A stretch of DNA of 64,000 nucleotides from Callaeas wilsoni (Eukaryota; Chordata; Aves; Passeriformes; Callaeidae): contig VWPU01003198.1 of assembly GCA_013398955.1 (NCBI GenBank), forward strand, positions 1 through 64,000. Reading direction: 5' to 3'. The notes beneath the pieces were generated by a model. The model was given only the letters and a program-made list of their open reading frames with translations. It did not search any database and was not told where the DNA came from. Each line of letters begins with the position of its first letter. Position 1 is the stretch's first letter. Positions 27,499-41,551 of this stretch are shown one piece after another. A program made the position numbers and the translations under genes.

Positions 27499-30400
27499 GG
27501 GACTCTGAGCGTAATGGGGATCATCTTATTTCTTTGTATCTCAAGACATAGCTGCTAGTTGGACTTGTGAGTTCTGCTTTTCTATGTTTTAACAGAAAAA
27601 TTCCAGTTCTGTTCTATACTTGCTTGCAAGTTGTGAATAATGACTGAAGACATTTGGAGAAGGATCAGAATTCCCTTGGCAGCAGGAAGTGTTCAGATGT
27701 GGAGATATTACCTCAGGTCCTGAGTCTAGAAAGATGTGGAAGGGCCCACACACCTTCCTCTGGGAGAGCAGGATGAGGAAGCTCCCTGCACAGAACTGAC
27801 ATTGCCCTGCTGATGTCTTTGGCCGTCAACATTTTCACATGCAACCCACAGCTGCCTTCTGCATTGATGTTGGGGAGCGGAGCCTCGGAAACATGGGAAA
27901 ACAATCCCAACAGTGTGCTTCAGAGCTGGACTGCAAACTTTTAGGGACTAAGCTTCCTAATCACTACCGTATGGCTCATAAAAGGAGCAACCTGATACCA
28001 AGTACCAAGAGGTTGTTATTCCTCCTCTCTCCCCTATCCCACTCCGAATGTTAGAACAATAAATACATTTACCTCTTGTTTAAGATCACTTAAAATAAGT
28101 TGTTTTAATTAAACCTCCTGGCAATCTATCTGCACTAAGCGATTAAGTGCCTCTTCTTTCAGTGAAAGGAGAAGGGATTATCATAGGACAGGACTGACTG
28201 AATTGTGGACAGAACTAGGATTGGGTAAAGCTGCTGAATATTTTCTATCGAAATTCATGTGAAAGTACTGTGAAGTTTCAATCTGTGTGATGTTGTTCCT
28301 TTCAAATATTTCCCCTCCTTTCAGACCTTCCTTCCCTCCCCACTGTCCCAGAGTCAATGAAACAGTTATTTCCCTCAGGTTAAAGTTCAGCTTTGAATAT
28401 GAACTTTAAAAGCTGCCTGAGAAGAGAGCTTTCTCTACTCAACAAGCATCATTTTCAGGGAATAAACTGAAAGACAAAAAAATAGCAATTGTGTTGATGA
28501 ATTATAGCTATTTAAAGTTGTAAAAAATTGAGTTTGCATAGCAATAGTTTTTTGCAGTTGCACCATAAAAAGTGTTTGTGGGCATTATACTATTTTTACA
28601 TTTTAACTTGAAATATCTCGTGTGAATTAAAACTGGGTAATTATTCTTTCAAACCAAGCTTTTTACATCACTCTCAACTCAGGAATCACACTGGTGGGTT
28701 TGTGGTTTTATTGCTGGCCATATCACTTTCAGGATGGAGAAGAATCACAATAAAACGCTCTTTTATGTCTTGTGGTGTGTCTTGAGATGGTTATGGCAGC
28801 ATCTCTCTTTTAGCCTCCCTACTCTCAGTTTTGTCTTCCAGTTCCCATCTTTCCCTGCTTTAGCCCTACTCTGGTTCCTGACACCAGATTGGATTGGATT
28901 GGATGGGAAGCTGAAACAAAGCCTGGATCCTGGCACGGCCCAGGCAGGCAGGCACTCTGGACGAACTCCTCCATTAATTTATTTGGATTCTTTACCTGCA
29001 ACCTCCCTGCTGTTTTAGTGCTGGGGCCTCTCTTGGGCAGGGACAGGCCAGTGTGTTGTGTGGCGCTTTTATGGCGATGGGGACAAATGATCATTAGGGA
29101 CTGGCTGGAAACCCTTGGTTATACTGGCGGGCAGGGGTGGTATTTAAAGGTAAATGCATTAACAGCGCGCTGCCACCTCCTTTTATCTCCACCACCAGCA
29201 CGCTGCGGGCCAGGCAGGCAGGATGCCACCTCGGGGACTGATTGCTGCCATTTGCATTTTATAACCCATCTCCAAGTGCAAGTGAGAGGGAAATGCAGAC
29301 AAAATGTGGGAGTTCAGCTGTAGCTGCAGAGTTGTCCCTCGTTTTTCATTTCTCCCATTGGCTGGGGAGAGCTGTGGTGTGTTAGGCTGAGTGGCTTAGG
29401 CTCTGACTTTCACTGATGAGCAAAGGCAAATGGCATGGTAAAATATTATTCCCACTGCCTTTCCACTGGGTGGGAATTGGCTCCTAGTTTTAAAGTTTTC
29501 TGAGGTGAACAAGACACGGCATCAGTCTCAAATATGATCTTTTTGTTCTTCACTGGCATTGCCAATGATCATGTGATCTCTCTCTGTTGTCTTTCTGAGA
29601 CTAAAAATAAAAATAAATTAACTTAGAGACTTCTTACTATGTGGCATCTCAGGATATATGTGAGTATGGAAGGAGTGAGATGTCACTGCTCTGCGTTAGG
29701 GAGTTTTAGCAGGGACTTGAGCAACTCAGAGGATCTGCTGTCTGGCCTCTCGATCAGCTAAAATGGATTTTGGCTATTTCAGCAGAGGATCATGGCCATT
29801 CTGCCTTTTGATCACACAGTATGAAGTTTGTATCCTGCATAATTACAGCAAAAATTTGGTCTTTTTGGGTTAGGTACAGAGCTATATGTTACTAGAATGT
29901 TCTGCAGCATAAAAACTTCCACTTATGACAGTCTGCCTTGCAAATAACATTTACTTTTTTGCTAATTGAAAGGACCAAACCTTTATTTAGCTGTACAGGT
30001 AGGGTTTGATGATTTTAAAGGAAAGGAATTCCCAAAGGGAAGTTTCACTGGGAGAGTGAGTGAATAAAGGAAAAGACAAAATAAAGAGGAAAAAAAAAAA
30101 AAGAAAATCAAACAATCCCTCACACATATTTTCCAGTTCAGAGGTCTAAAATACATGTGATCTTCCAGCTACATTTTCTTCTTGCAAATCATAGTGAGTT
30201 TTACTGGGACAAGTTTCTTTTTATTGCCTTGTTTTCCTATAAAGTCAACAAGTTAAACCAACAGGATTTAATTTTGGACTGGCAGGCCAGCTAAGAGATA
30301 ATACATCGTGTGCCTCACTTTCATCTTTTTCTTTTCCTTCCTCCTCCTGCTTCCTGATCTCCTTGAGGTGCTCCACTCTGCTGCTCAACTTATTGGCCTA

Positions 30401-33058
30401 AAAAAAAGAAAGAATCTTTGCAGGTGATTTATAGAACCCAATGGTTATTGTATGGCTAATGATTCATGGAACTTCATTAAATACCGAGTATGTGCCTGCT
30501 TACTGTCTGTGCACACTGCATATTAGAACCTTTGCACTCCCCCTTGCAAATTGCCCCCATTAAAGTCGCAGACAAAAGGTCCTCTCAGTAGCTTACATAT
30601 TTTCCCACATGTGAGAGAGCAATTGGAAACTTCCTCTTGATAACTAAAAACTTTTGAATTAGAATTTATGAGAAGGGTCTTTTGGTCTCGTTGCCTAAGG
30701 GCTGAAACAGATCCCAGTGTGTACAAGCGTTCCTTTGATGCGTGGAGCTGCACAGGGTAACATTTTTTAACAGGATCAAAAAGCGTAATGCAGGGACAAT
30801 GTGTAGAGGCCCTTGCTCTGACACAAGGAGTCGGAGCCTGTGTTTTTCCAAGGCTAAAGATCCAAAAGTAAGTGTCCAGGGCAGAAACAGCATTTTATAT
30901 TCCTTTTTAATTGCGGTAAAGTCCTAGATAAAATAATGGCAGTCAGTGTTACAACTTCCTTTTCTTTAATGTTCCTCTAAAAATGCTTTGAAGCAGGTTA
31001 TACCTTTGGGAAAGTATTGTATATATGTTAGGGGAGAACATATCAAAAAGAAAATAAAGGGCCAGGTCTTTAATTGGTGGAAATCAGCATGGCTCTATTA
31101 CAGATATTGGAATTTCTCAAGCTGTGGATCTGGCTAAAAACTTTCTGTCATTTCTCACCATGGGTTAATATATTCTGGCCCACTTACTTGGTTGGACCAT
31201 CCTAATCTGAGTTTACTACTGACAAAACATGTTCCAATAACACTTCTTTACAAAGGCAGCAGAAGATTTAAACTTGGATCTAACTTTCCAATCATGAATA
31301 TTTCCCAGGATTTCTGCACTATTCAAGGAGGCACAGCCATATGTACCGGCTGATCCAAAGTCTCTACAAAAAGGTCTTGATAACTAGAATTTTTCTCACT
31401 TAATAGCAAAAGGAAATGTCTCAGTACTCATTTAGGTCTTCCATTATATCTGGCTTCAGAATGTCTGTCTATACGCAAAGAAGAGTGAAAAAAAGGAACT
31501 TCCTCATGTTGTGGGGCCAACACACCACAGGCATCAGCATAAAATGACCACATTACATCCACCTTGTTGTTGCATTATTACGACACAGATGGTTTTGAGA
31601 CCATTATTTCCTGCATTCACACTGGCAGTATTTGTAAAATCTGTCATGATATCCAAGTCAGGAATATCAGCTAAAAGAGATGTTTTCACCAAGCAAAAGA
31701 ATCAGGTTTGAAAACCTTGATCTGTCTTTAATGGAGCACTCCAACTTATTACTTACTCTGCAGCTGATAAATTCAATGTCCCTCCCTTTGCACCAGTTGT
31801 AAGTGTTGCAAATGAGACAGAAGATTTAACCCTTTACTACTTCTGTGGTCAATTAAGAGCCAAGTAAACTTTTCACCATAAATTTGGCTTGGTTTCAGAG
31901 CTGAAATTTTTTTTTGTGCCAGTAACACACTGCCAGAGTGTTTTGACCTCACTGGTGACCTTTAGAGAGCACAATATATTGATTATAAAAAGACCAGAGA
32001 AGTCACTATCTGAAAGACCAGAAAAACCTCCCACATGAGTCAGAAAATATAATGGAGTTGGTGGTGGACAATGAGAAACTTCCTGGGGATGGAGGGTCTC
32101 TGCTTTTATGGTGACAGTGTCTTTGTCTAATTTTGTTTTCTTATATTTGATATAATTAATATATCTGAATAGATAATAAGAGTTATACATATTATTTATA
32201 AACATCTATGCATGTTTGCTCTATGCCATATCATCAGCTTACTGTCAGGGCCATATATTTCATTAATTTGGCTCTGACCTTGTCTCATTTTAGATGTATT
32301 AAATTACAACTCCAGGACATTTGGACTGCTAAACTGAGAAAAAAGATCCCCCAACCCTTTTCTTTTTCCATGGCAGAACAAACGTGCATAAGCACAATTA
32401 GGTGTCTGACAGTAAGGCAAACTACTTTCCCGCAAATTTCAATCTGTAACCTCAATGGGAATTTGAAATATGTCCCTCAGCAAAGGTTTGGGTGCACATA
32501 TGAAAGGTGTTTGCTGCAAAACATTCTTTTCTTTCCATATGGGCAGTGCATAAAGGAGTGTCTTGGTCGGAGTCATCGCTTCCCTAAACTGGAGCATCCC
32601 AGACTAAAAATTCCAGGACAGTAAATGGAGAGAAAGATTTTTCTTTGTAAACGGTCTTGGAAGTTTCAAATTCAGACATTTCACCCATCCTCAGTAAAAG
32701 TCCTCTGTAAGTACTTCATCGAGATAGACATAGAAATATCTGGCTCTTAGATCAACAGAAAGTAAGGTATGTTTAGAGCAAAATTAGGCAAAAGAAGAGT
32801 AGAATTAAGAAGTGTAGGTCAATATAAAGAATTTGTTACCCTACTTCAGATAAATATTGTCTCAATGGGATAATAGCAAGAAACTTGTTGTTGGACTAAG
32901 CAAGAGGTGTCTCTGCTTTGCAGAGGCACAGGTGGAGTTGGCCCTGTGCTGAGATTTTCTTTTGCTGCCTCTCTTCTTCCAGCAGCAAGGTTTCGTAATT
33001 CTCACAGGGAAATCTGGGAAAGCGACATTGTGAAATGCTGGTGATTTTGAAAGTTCAG

Positions 33059-33654
33059 TGTGCCGGTTTGGACACAAATCCAGGAGGAATCAACCTGAGA
33101 GGGGCGTCTCTCTCTCTCTCGCTCTCCTGCCTGCCAGGCAAGCAGGCCCCGGCAGCACTTCCCCCACGGGTTCGGGAAAATAATTTCTCGAGTGAAAGTG
33201 AAAAAAACTATTTATTTAACAAAACAGAGTCCCCCCGCTGTCACGGAAAATAGGATATTGAAACCCCCTCCCCTGTCCCCTAAAAGAGGACTATGGATTT
33301 TAGAGTTCTTTCTGTAGGTAAAACCTGCAGTCCTGAGCTGGGCCGGGCTGGACCAGGCAGGGTCCGACGATCCCCCTTGGAGGGTCCCGCTGAGCAGGTC
33401 TGGAGATGGGAGCTGGTCTGGGATGAAAAGCAAGCCAAAAACAATCCAAAAAGGAAAAGAAGCCGCTGAGGCAGATCACAGTCCCTTCTCCGCTGAAAGC
33501 CGAAGAGACTAGCAAGCAAAAGTCCTCCAACCAACCAAATGTTGTCAGAATTGGGAGAGAAAAGAATGCAAAACATTCTAGTTGCAAGGTCAAGCTGGCC
33601 GCTTTGAAGAGTTCCCTCGGCTTCTCTCTCCCCCCTTTGCAATTTAAAGGTACA
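33059..33654 (-). mobile_element. Solo LTR of an endogenous retrovirus, ERVL-like
   Basis: The 596-bp segment begins TGTGCC and ends GGTACA. Read on the minus strand it therefore starts TGTACC and ends GGCACA, giving a 5-of-6 imperfect terminal inverted repeat with the canonical TG...CA. A minus-strand AATAAA poly(A) signal lies near 33,211 (TTTATT on the plus strand), which sets the orientation. Inside is a CT dinucleotide run (33,106-33,120). Base composition is GC-richer than the flanks. The start TGTGCYGGTTT and the overall look recall avian ERVL LTRs, but I assign the family from memory of end motifs only. No gag, pol or env remnant flanks it, so it is a solo LTR. I found no target-site duplication; an alternative right end lies at 33,684. 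Confidence 0.6.
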
Positions 33655-36189
33655 CTAGAAATCAAGCAGGCGATGGGGAATACAGTATGGTCATAGAATC
33701 ACCCCAAGACATTCAGTCAATTTGGATGACATTTGGCATCACAATTTTTTTCCTTCTGGTGAGATGCCATTAACTTTGCTTACTTTCTTGGCAATAACTA
33801 AGAACACTATACGTTTTTTAACTGCAATATGGGGTCCTCTACCAGGATGACTTCAGGGCAAAACAGCTGCACTCAGTCTGTTCTTCCTCCTCTTCCTGAG
33901 TTCAAATAAAATCTGGTTTTATCTGAATATGCACCCAGAAGACTGGATGGTTATTTAAGCCCCAGTTAGGGAACATATTTAAGAATATGCCTAATTTTAA
34001 GCATGTGCTTTAATCAATGCGACTTAAGCAAATGCTTGAAGTCAGGCATGTTGTTGAGGTGTTATCCTGAATGTGGGTCCTAATCCTTAAACAATAGCAA
34101 AGCCCAGAGGAAAGGGCAAGCTATCTGGCTTCCTTTCTTGGCTCTTTTGTTGGTCGTGTTATAGTCTATAAAATAAGGATCATTATTCTTATCCCTCTTT
34201 GTGAGGCACATTGAAAATTATCAGGGAAAAGCACTCTGAATACTGTTATTATTGGCTATACTTCTTGAGGCTGAAAAAAAATTTAGAGGCAGACATTCTC
34301 AGTGGATTTCTGGTTCTTCCTCCTTTCACTGGGGCAGGAAATACCATGAGAATGGAGAGAAGGATGCGTACCCATGATCACAAATAATCTTAATCTCCTT
34401 CTTTGTGCCGCCACTGTAAATAATTAGATATTGCTACACTGTTGTTTCTGGAAGTTCCCGCAGCGCTGCAGCCTCACTGTGTGCAGGGGTACCTGCTCCT
34501 GGTATCACAGGCAAGCTAGAAGCTGTGCTGGGAGATAATAGGACAATGAGGAGTGCTTGGGGGAGGAGGGCAGGCTCTGAGCCTACATTAAAAGGGAGAG
34601 AGGCACAAGTTTGTGTTAGTTTGTGAAAGGAACACTCGGATCGGGGCAGCACATGAAGACAAGCCCTGGGCCTCCCATAAATGCTGCTCCCACCAGAGAG
34701 GTGCTGCAGGACCAGACCCCGTGGCGCTCGGCTCCCATGTTACTGCTTGGCTGGAAAAGCTGGAGGCAGCAAGGGCTCTGTTATTGATGATAACTCGGAG
34801 TTCCTCACATTCTCACCACCTTAAGTCAGCGCTCATTCCCCAGCTTCCATGTGAAGGGCCCGGAGCCAAGGCCATGAGCCTGTGTGTATGTGTTCAGGAC
34901 AGTTAATATTTATGATGCATCTTACTGGGAAAATTAGTATAAAGCTGTGTTCCAACAGTACATTTATCCCATGACCTAGTTTTATGAATAACGTGCTGAA
35001 ACACGGCCTGCTTGATTTAAACCTTTGTCACCCATTCTGGTGGATACAGTGCCCAGCTTTGGCTTAGGCAATACAAGCCAGGATTTGTGCAAAAATGTGA
35101 TGTGTATTAGTGCAAGGTAAACAGATGGTAATGCTTTTGTTAATACCAAGTGCATACAAAGATATTTATCAAAGGACCACATGTAAGGTCCATAGTTCTT
35201 GGCAGAGATCGCTACGCTGTTACATCAGCCAGTAAGAATAACCATTTTATTGCATTACACACTGTTTTTGTAGGGTTGCCTTAGACTGTGCAGGCGGCTA
35301 CCAAATTTACCGCAGTTCATACACCAAGAATCTGATTCTGAATAGTGTTGAACATCTATAATACCCTGTTGTTTTTGTTGTTATTTTTATTTTATTGCTA
35401 TGACTCTTGGCATTTCTCCAAGTCAAATCCCTTCTAGGGAATTCCACTGCTGCTGAGCAGCTCTGAAATAAGTGTAAGAGAGCCAGGTGGTGAATACACT
35501 GAAATACTGGAGGACAGACATGAGAAATGGTAGTGGCAGACTTCAAAGGGAAAGAGGTTGAACTGTAAAGATTGGAAGGGAACTGTGACACCACTCCAGC
35601 CACAGAAAAATGCAGGCAAATCTGAAGAAGTTTTTGAAGTGTGGCTAAACACAATTTATATCAAAGAATGTTGCATCTGAAAACAGCAAAGCTGGTTGAG
35701 GTTGGCAGAATCTCCTCATCTAGTTTATAATCTCTTCTTCCATCACCATGGGCAGCAGAGATTATTTGTATCATGTACTTGGGGATCTCAGTCCCTGGAA
35801 CACTGGCAATGCCCTGGGGGTATAACTGGGAGCTCTGCAGAAGGGGGAAAGTAATTTTTAATCACTTCAACCACACGATAAGAATTTTGTCATCCTTTCC
35901 TGTCCCCTGGGCTATTGGGCTCCCACCCGATAGCACTTCATCTCTTAAACTGGCAGAGCATGACTCCTTCAGTGGCTACACAGTGAAACAATTCAGAGAA
36001 TCAATTTGGCTGAAAATGGACAATTTTTGACATTTTTTTCCTGCCAGGTTTTCTTCAGCGAGATTAAGTTTCCTGATATGTTTCACCTTTGCACTGGCTT
36101 GTGCCAGGATGAAGAAATGCTGCTTGGGAGAAGGAATGAGCAGGTGGGGAAGGACAGAAGGGGGTTCTTTTAGGTGACAATGTTGGGCC
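33655..36189. other. Non-coding stretch, nothing recognised
   Basis: Unique DNA without simple repeats or transposon ends. Open frames are below 120 codons and have no recognisable features. Confidence 0.5.
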
Positions 36190-36325
36190 ACATTGACTTG
36201 AAGTATTTCTGCAGATATTCCAAACCCACCTGGACATGTTCCTGTGTAACTTGCCTTTGCAGAGGGGGTGGCCTGGGTAATCTCCAGAGGTCCTTTCCCA
36301 CCCAAAGGGTTCTGTGATTCTGTGT
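36190..36325 (+). mobile_element. CR1 LINE 3' tail, 5'-truncated
   Basis: The segment contains the conserved end of chicken repeat 1. It has a stretch around AAACCCACCTGGACATGTTC, then a G-rich segment, ATCTCCAGAGGTCCTTTCCC, and a terminal TTCTGTGATTCTGTG. That last part matches the family's ATTCTRTG-type tail instead of poly(A). CR1 is the dominant retroposon of birds and other reptiles. Only about 135 bp of 3' end remains, which is the usual 5'-truncated form, and the sequence is diverged, so it is old. It encodes nothing. Confidence 0.85.
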
Positions 36326-36878
36326 AGGACAGTTCCATGGAGGCATGGGGACTACTCCATGACCTGAAATTCTGCACTGGGAGACAGAAACGTGGGCAAG
36401 GTCCTGACAGAAGACAGCTCTGCCTCAGGTGCCAACTCCCACTGACCTCAGTCCTCGAGCACATAATGTGATCTTCCCTGGATGTGCTTCCCTGAACCAC
36501 AACACGCAACGAGTTGAAAAAAAATAGGAGTAGAGTGTGTGGGTAGGGACATTTCTGTCAAACATCCACTTTTTCACCTCACTACCTGCACTGGGTGAGA
36601 TCTGGATCCCCTTATTCAGTGGTACTTTATTCCATAGCATTGAAGTTGTTAGGATCCTCACGGGTAAAGCACTACCAAAAGAAAAATGAGGGTATGGCAG
36701 TGGCCTATGTTACTGTAGTGCTACTTCTATCACTAGGATAGTTTCAGGCCAGACTTCCAACTCCTTTTTCCTTGGAGACTTTCTTTCAGCAGATGTAGTT
36801 GCATTGACTTTATAAATCTGACTATGAATTTTCCTCAGAGATGTAAGATCCTCGTGATCTGGACCTTATTTTTTATTA

Positions 36879-36912
36879 CTGTTGTTGTTGTTATTATTAT
36901 TATTAGTATTAT
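36879..36912. repeat. (GTT)n(ATT)n trinucleotide run
   Basis: Four TTG-type units pass into an ATT array with one G interruption near 36,906. Confidence 0.9.
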
Positions 36913-39077
36913 ACTGCCTTCCTGTCATTGTAAAGACAATTTACTCTTTCAAAGACTAATTTATAGCATTACTTAAATTCTGTTTTAAATAGGTAAGAAG
37001 TAGGGATGAAGAAAGGACTTCCACTGCAAAAGTCTTACTTAACTCATGGGGATTTAAATTCACCCAATTCAACATTGCTCAGTCAAATTCTTAATTTTAG
37101 GAACTTTAAATGTCTTTGAATTTGGAACATTGATGTGATGTAGAAGCAAATACTGTTATGTTAGGTCTTGCAACCATCTTCCTGTGAATTTTATGTCAAG
37201 ATTTTCTAAAGTTAAAATCCAAAAATCCAGCCCCTGATGACTCGGACAGCTCCCAGCAATTGTAAGCAGGAGAGACATGGCAGCAGAGCACATGCTCTCT
37301 CCAGGTCATTTGCCTGCATATCTGCAGCAAAGCCATTAAACCAGTCAGCTTCTTGGTCTGAGGTTTCTTTTAGACATTTTCTGTATTGTAAACATTCCGC
37401 TCAGATTTCTTCTGCATTGTGGCAAATGCCAGGATTCAAAGGGCTGTCACCAGCTGCCACGATGACCACTGCCCCTTCCCTGAGACAAAACATGCCACTG
37501 CATCTTCCCTAGGACTGCATTCACGTTGGCGAGTTTCCATCCCTACAGATTAAACAGCTCAGTATTCTTCCGTCTGATGCCTTTTATCCCCCCAAATTCT
37601 TTCCAGTTTAAAGCCAGCTTGAAGAGACTCTTTGTGGGCTTAAAGTAGTTGGGAATGACGTGGATGAGCAGTGGGTAAACAGAAAACTCCAGGAAACTGG
37701 CTGTTCCTCCAGGGTAATGATCATTTTGGGGCCAAATGGGAGCTGGGAGGATGGACCCCAACCTGGTCGCAACTCCTGCCACTGGAGCTGTTACATTCTC
37801 TATCTGCTTTTGGCCATTTTGATTTCTCACATTTTTGTTATAATTTTACAAGTGTTTCAACCACTTGCCAACAGGTGTGTCAGGTGCCTTGTCTAGTCTT
37901 TCCTTTTGCTGATTCTTGTTCCCTGGGTACCTCAATAAATCATTAGAACTAGGAAAGGGTCCAAAACAGCAATAGTCTATAGCCATGTCATTTGGGAAAG
38001 TTTGCATTAAAACTAGGAATCTTAATTTCTGCTAAAATTGCAACCAGATCAGTACTTCAGATTCTGTTTGTTTTTTTTTTCTTTGAAGAATATGAGTAGA
38101 GTTTTTGGAAGCCTGAGTTACACTGTACATCAATCAGATCTAGGTTTATATCCATCCCTACCAATTCCCTCTTGAGTACCTCACCTTTCAAATGCAGTTG
38201 GCCGGACCTTCGGAGACCAGGAAGAAAGTTGAGGGTTTAGGCACTAGATAACCCCTGTGCTACAACACTAAATTAAAATAAATCTGTCTGAAATAATTGT
38301 TTATACAACTGATATTGCCAGGAGCAGGAGTGGACATGAAATCACTTTTATTTCAGGACTACACACAGTATCTGATTGATTGCGGAGCTGATACTCCACC
38401 CAGGATGCCCAAGGTTCCACTGTGGTTTTTCCAGTTTGTTTGACAAGTTGAAATATGTATCAGGATGCCACATGGAAAATGAAGGCCTTGATTATGCAAC
38501 CCATTTTCAGGTGAATGATCCCATTCGGTCGGAGTGGATCATTTGTGTTTGTAAGACCTGCTTTCATTTTTCAATTAGTAGATAAAACACCACTCGTGGA
38601 AATATGGAAATTTCTAAGGCAATTGAAAATTCCTGCAACTTCATAACATGACATGCAAGTTTCATGTGGATTTGTTTCCATCAGAGTGCCATGTGCTAGC
38701 AGGAGTAGGAGACAGAAGAATAGGATGCTCTTTCTGTGATTCATTCATTCCAGAAACGTTTCTTTTGTTAAAAATTAGTCCAGTGGCCCTGGGACAAGGC
38801 AGAGGCAGGGAGGGGATTTTATTTTGCTGAGGGCAGAATGTCAAGACTTATGAGCTCTTCTGCTTGAATGAAGAGGAGAAAATGGGCCGTGTCAGTGGGG
38901 CTGCTCCCTTCACAGGCAGCCTGGAAGGGCACGGGGACCCTGCACCCCAAGAACGAACCTCTGCTCGGTGGATGGGTGCCCCTCTGCTTCCTGTGGCTGC
39001 ACTTGAGGTGCAAGGTGTTTGCTTCTCCCAAGTGGATGCTTAGCTAGTGTCACATTCCACATGACTCTCGTGTAATT

Positions 39078-39096
39078 AAAAAAAAAAAAAAAAAAA
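39078..39096. repeat. A19 homopolymer
   Basis: The longest pure homopolymer seen in the window. No LINE or processed-gene body was recognised upstream, so it is not clearly a retroposon tail. Confidence 0.95.
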
Positions 39097-39434
39097 TCCT
39101 GTAGTCAGAGGCCAAAATTAGCTTCTCCTTAAAAGCCTGAAAAGGCAAAGAGGAGATTAAAACCTATGTGGGTCACAGTAACCCTCTCAAAATGAAGAGA
39201 CTGATACAGAATGCTGAGGATGAACTTTTTTTTCCCATTCCCAGACAAAAATAAATAGGAATAGGTGCTTCCAGGCTCTGTTTTTAAATGCAGTGGCTCT
39301 GATTCCAGGTCCAACGCCATATATTATCAACGGTCTAGACTGTCTTATATCAAAATGAAAACTTTTATTAGGTTTTGGACCAAAATGAAACAAATTTTGA
39401 AAGTCAACTGAGCCGGGGAATTGTGTGGTGTCAA

Positions 39435-39452
39435 AAAGAGAGAGAGAGAGAA
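39435..39452. repeat. Short (GA)n run
   Basis: About eight GA/AG units following an A-run. Confidence 0.85.
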
Positions 39453-41498
39453 CAACAAAAAACCTAAAATTCAGAATATTTTTGAAAAGCACATAGGAGC
39501 CTTTAGACATAGAAAGATATGATAAATTAATCATCAAACAGTCCCCTCCATAAGGGTTGGTAGAGGGTGATAAACTCTGTACCCAAGTTGATCAAACCAT
39601 TTAGGAATTAGGAAAGCAGTACATGGACATTTACTACACAAGGACCTGGTATGATTTCTGCCCCTTTGCTGGTGGTTAAATACCTGTTTAGAATAACCTA
39701 AAACTTAAAAAGCTACTTTTAATAGAATTTTTGTGCCAGCATAATGCTAATAAAATCTAAATATATGTGCTTTATGAGTACAGCTGTGCAAATATATTTT
39801 CTGTAAGAACCAAAAGTGGGGAGTTAAATCAGCTTACAAGCAAGAAATGGGAGGGGAAGAAGGGGAACTGCATTTCAGATTGAATGAGACATCTCATTTG
39901 GAGGCTTCCATTTTATTTTTTTAACAGAATATAACTGAAGATACCAGTGAAACTTTTATACAAAATAAAAATTCGAAGTATCCCATCTTGATAAAATGTG
40001 AGAGAAATAATTTAAATTTTCCAAATAAAACCAATATTTGAAAACGTGTTCAACACAAAACCTTAATCCTTTTGGCTATGTAGATTCATATACGATTTAA
40101 AAAGCACTTGACTGAAAATTTCATTAATTTCTTGTTACACAGATATTTTTCTCATGCCAGCATTCAACTGACTGAGCAGCATTCTGGAGTGTAGATATAA
40201 GAATTTAGAGACCGGGACTTACATCAATATATACATATTATTTTTTGCCTCTGGTTCTTGTGTAGTTTATACCTTGGTGTAATAATTTCAGATCCCCATA
40301 ATAATTTTTCTTTTCTTTTTCCTCTAACCAGAGTTGTGAAGTTGATATTTGTGTGATTGCTAATAAATTCCAATCTTACAGAACACATTTTATCTATTCT
40401 CTTTCTGGACAGTATAAGGCAACTACACCAATATAGTTAAATTATAGTGCAAATTAGGTGGGTAGACAGTCCTAAATACTGAGACCATGCAAAACTTGAT
40501 GGTGTCTACCAGCTGCATGAGTTATTGCCTTCTCAGCTGGGATCTCTGCAAAGAATTTGTGTAAGTGATTACAAGCAGTCCCTTGATATTTTTATTGAAT
40601 TGTCCACACTCTGTTTCTTCTCCAACAGCAGTAGGCACCTAAAAATAATCATGCCCTGCACAAATCTCCAGAATGAGCACACTAATCCTATTCTGGAATA
40701 CAGCAATACCTCATAAAATATCCAGGGTGAAAAGTGTTTCCTAAATTCTCCAGAGGAGACACGAGGGAGTGTGATGGGTGAATGGGTTTTGGCAGAAAAA
40801 AAGAGATACTTTTCCATTCAAAAAATATTGGCTTGTGTGATTTTTATGTTCATCTACCTCCTTCTCTTTTTTAAAATTAGATTAATTTTCAATGGAAAAA
40901 TGTGTCAATTTGCCCTAATAAAGAGTCTTTTGAGCTCTGCCTAATGCTTGGACAGCAGGCCTCTGAGGAATGTCAGGAGATGGAGCAGCAGCATTCTTCT
41001 GGCCACTGCTCCGTGCGAAATCAGCATCACAGCCCGAGTGCCTTACTACGCTCCTGGAATTCCTGTCAGTTGGATTAGATGTGAAACTCAGGGCTGAATC
41101 ACAGAACACGCAGTTGCCTTTTTCCCTGGACTTTAAAGTCGCAGCCAAATCACTTGGATATTTTGGTCTTTGGAGTTGTGTGTTCTCCTACCCAAACTTC
41201 TGTTACTATTTCTGTTTGAAATGTCAGTGTTTACTCAGTTTCTGCCCATGCTTTTCTGTCCTGTTTGCCAGCTTGAGCCCTTTTTATCCAAGGTGATTTA
41301 CTCTAACTGGAAGATAAAATTATTTGGTCTGAAAGATTTTGCAGACTGCAAAACGCTATTATTTAAATAAAGGGTGTACAAAGCCACCTTTTATAATTAA
41401 ACCGGTTTATACATGGGGAACATGCTGGCTGTATTATGGAGAAACAATAATTTTAAATTTGAAACATGCTCTCCCTCATTACAGAAATATATTCTGCC

Positions 41499-41551
41499 TT
41501 TTTTTTTTTTTACTGTTTTTCTTTTTTCTTTTCTTCCTCCCCCCTCCTCAG
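41499..41551 (+). other. Long polypyrimidine tract ending in CAG, acceptor-like
   Basis: A 13-base T run is followed by a C/T-rich tract ending CCCTCCTCAG at 41551. This is a near-ideal 3' splice-site shape. All three frames downstream meet a stop within about 40 bp (for example TTC ATT TAA), so any exon here would be non-coding or the site is a chance pyrimidine tract. Confidence 0.3.

Larger units (their letters stand above)
25531..33058. other. Non-coding stretch, no gene recognised
   Basis: About 7.5 kb of unique DNA. A moderately GC-rich patch at about 26,540-26,940 holds overlapping open frames on both strands (up to 183 codons) with several CpGs, but no recognisable protein. A short (GATTG)n run lies at 28,887-28,906 and an A-run near 30,091-30,102. 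No transposon ends were recognised. Confidence 0.5.
36326..41498. other. Non-coding stretch, no gene recognised
   Basis: Unique DNA with small simple repeats only. Open frames up to 116 codons show no family features. An 8-bp inverted repeat (AATGATCC...GGATCATT) lies at 38,514-38,543. Confidence 0.5.

Noticed and set aside
33685..33705. TCATAGAATCA after the LTR, resembling a minus-strand CR1 tail
   Set aside because: The following sequence does not continue into CR1.
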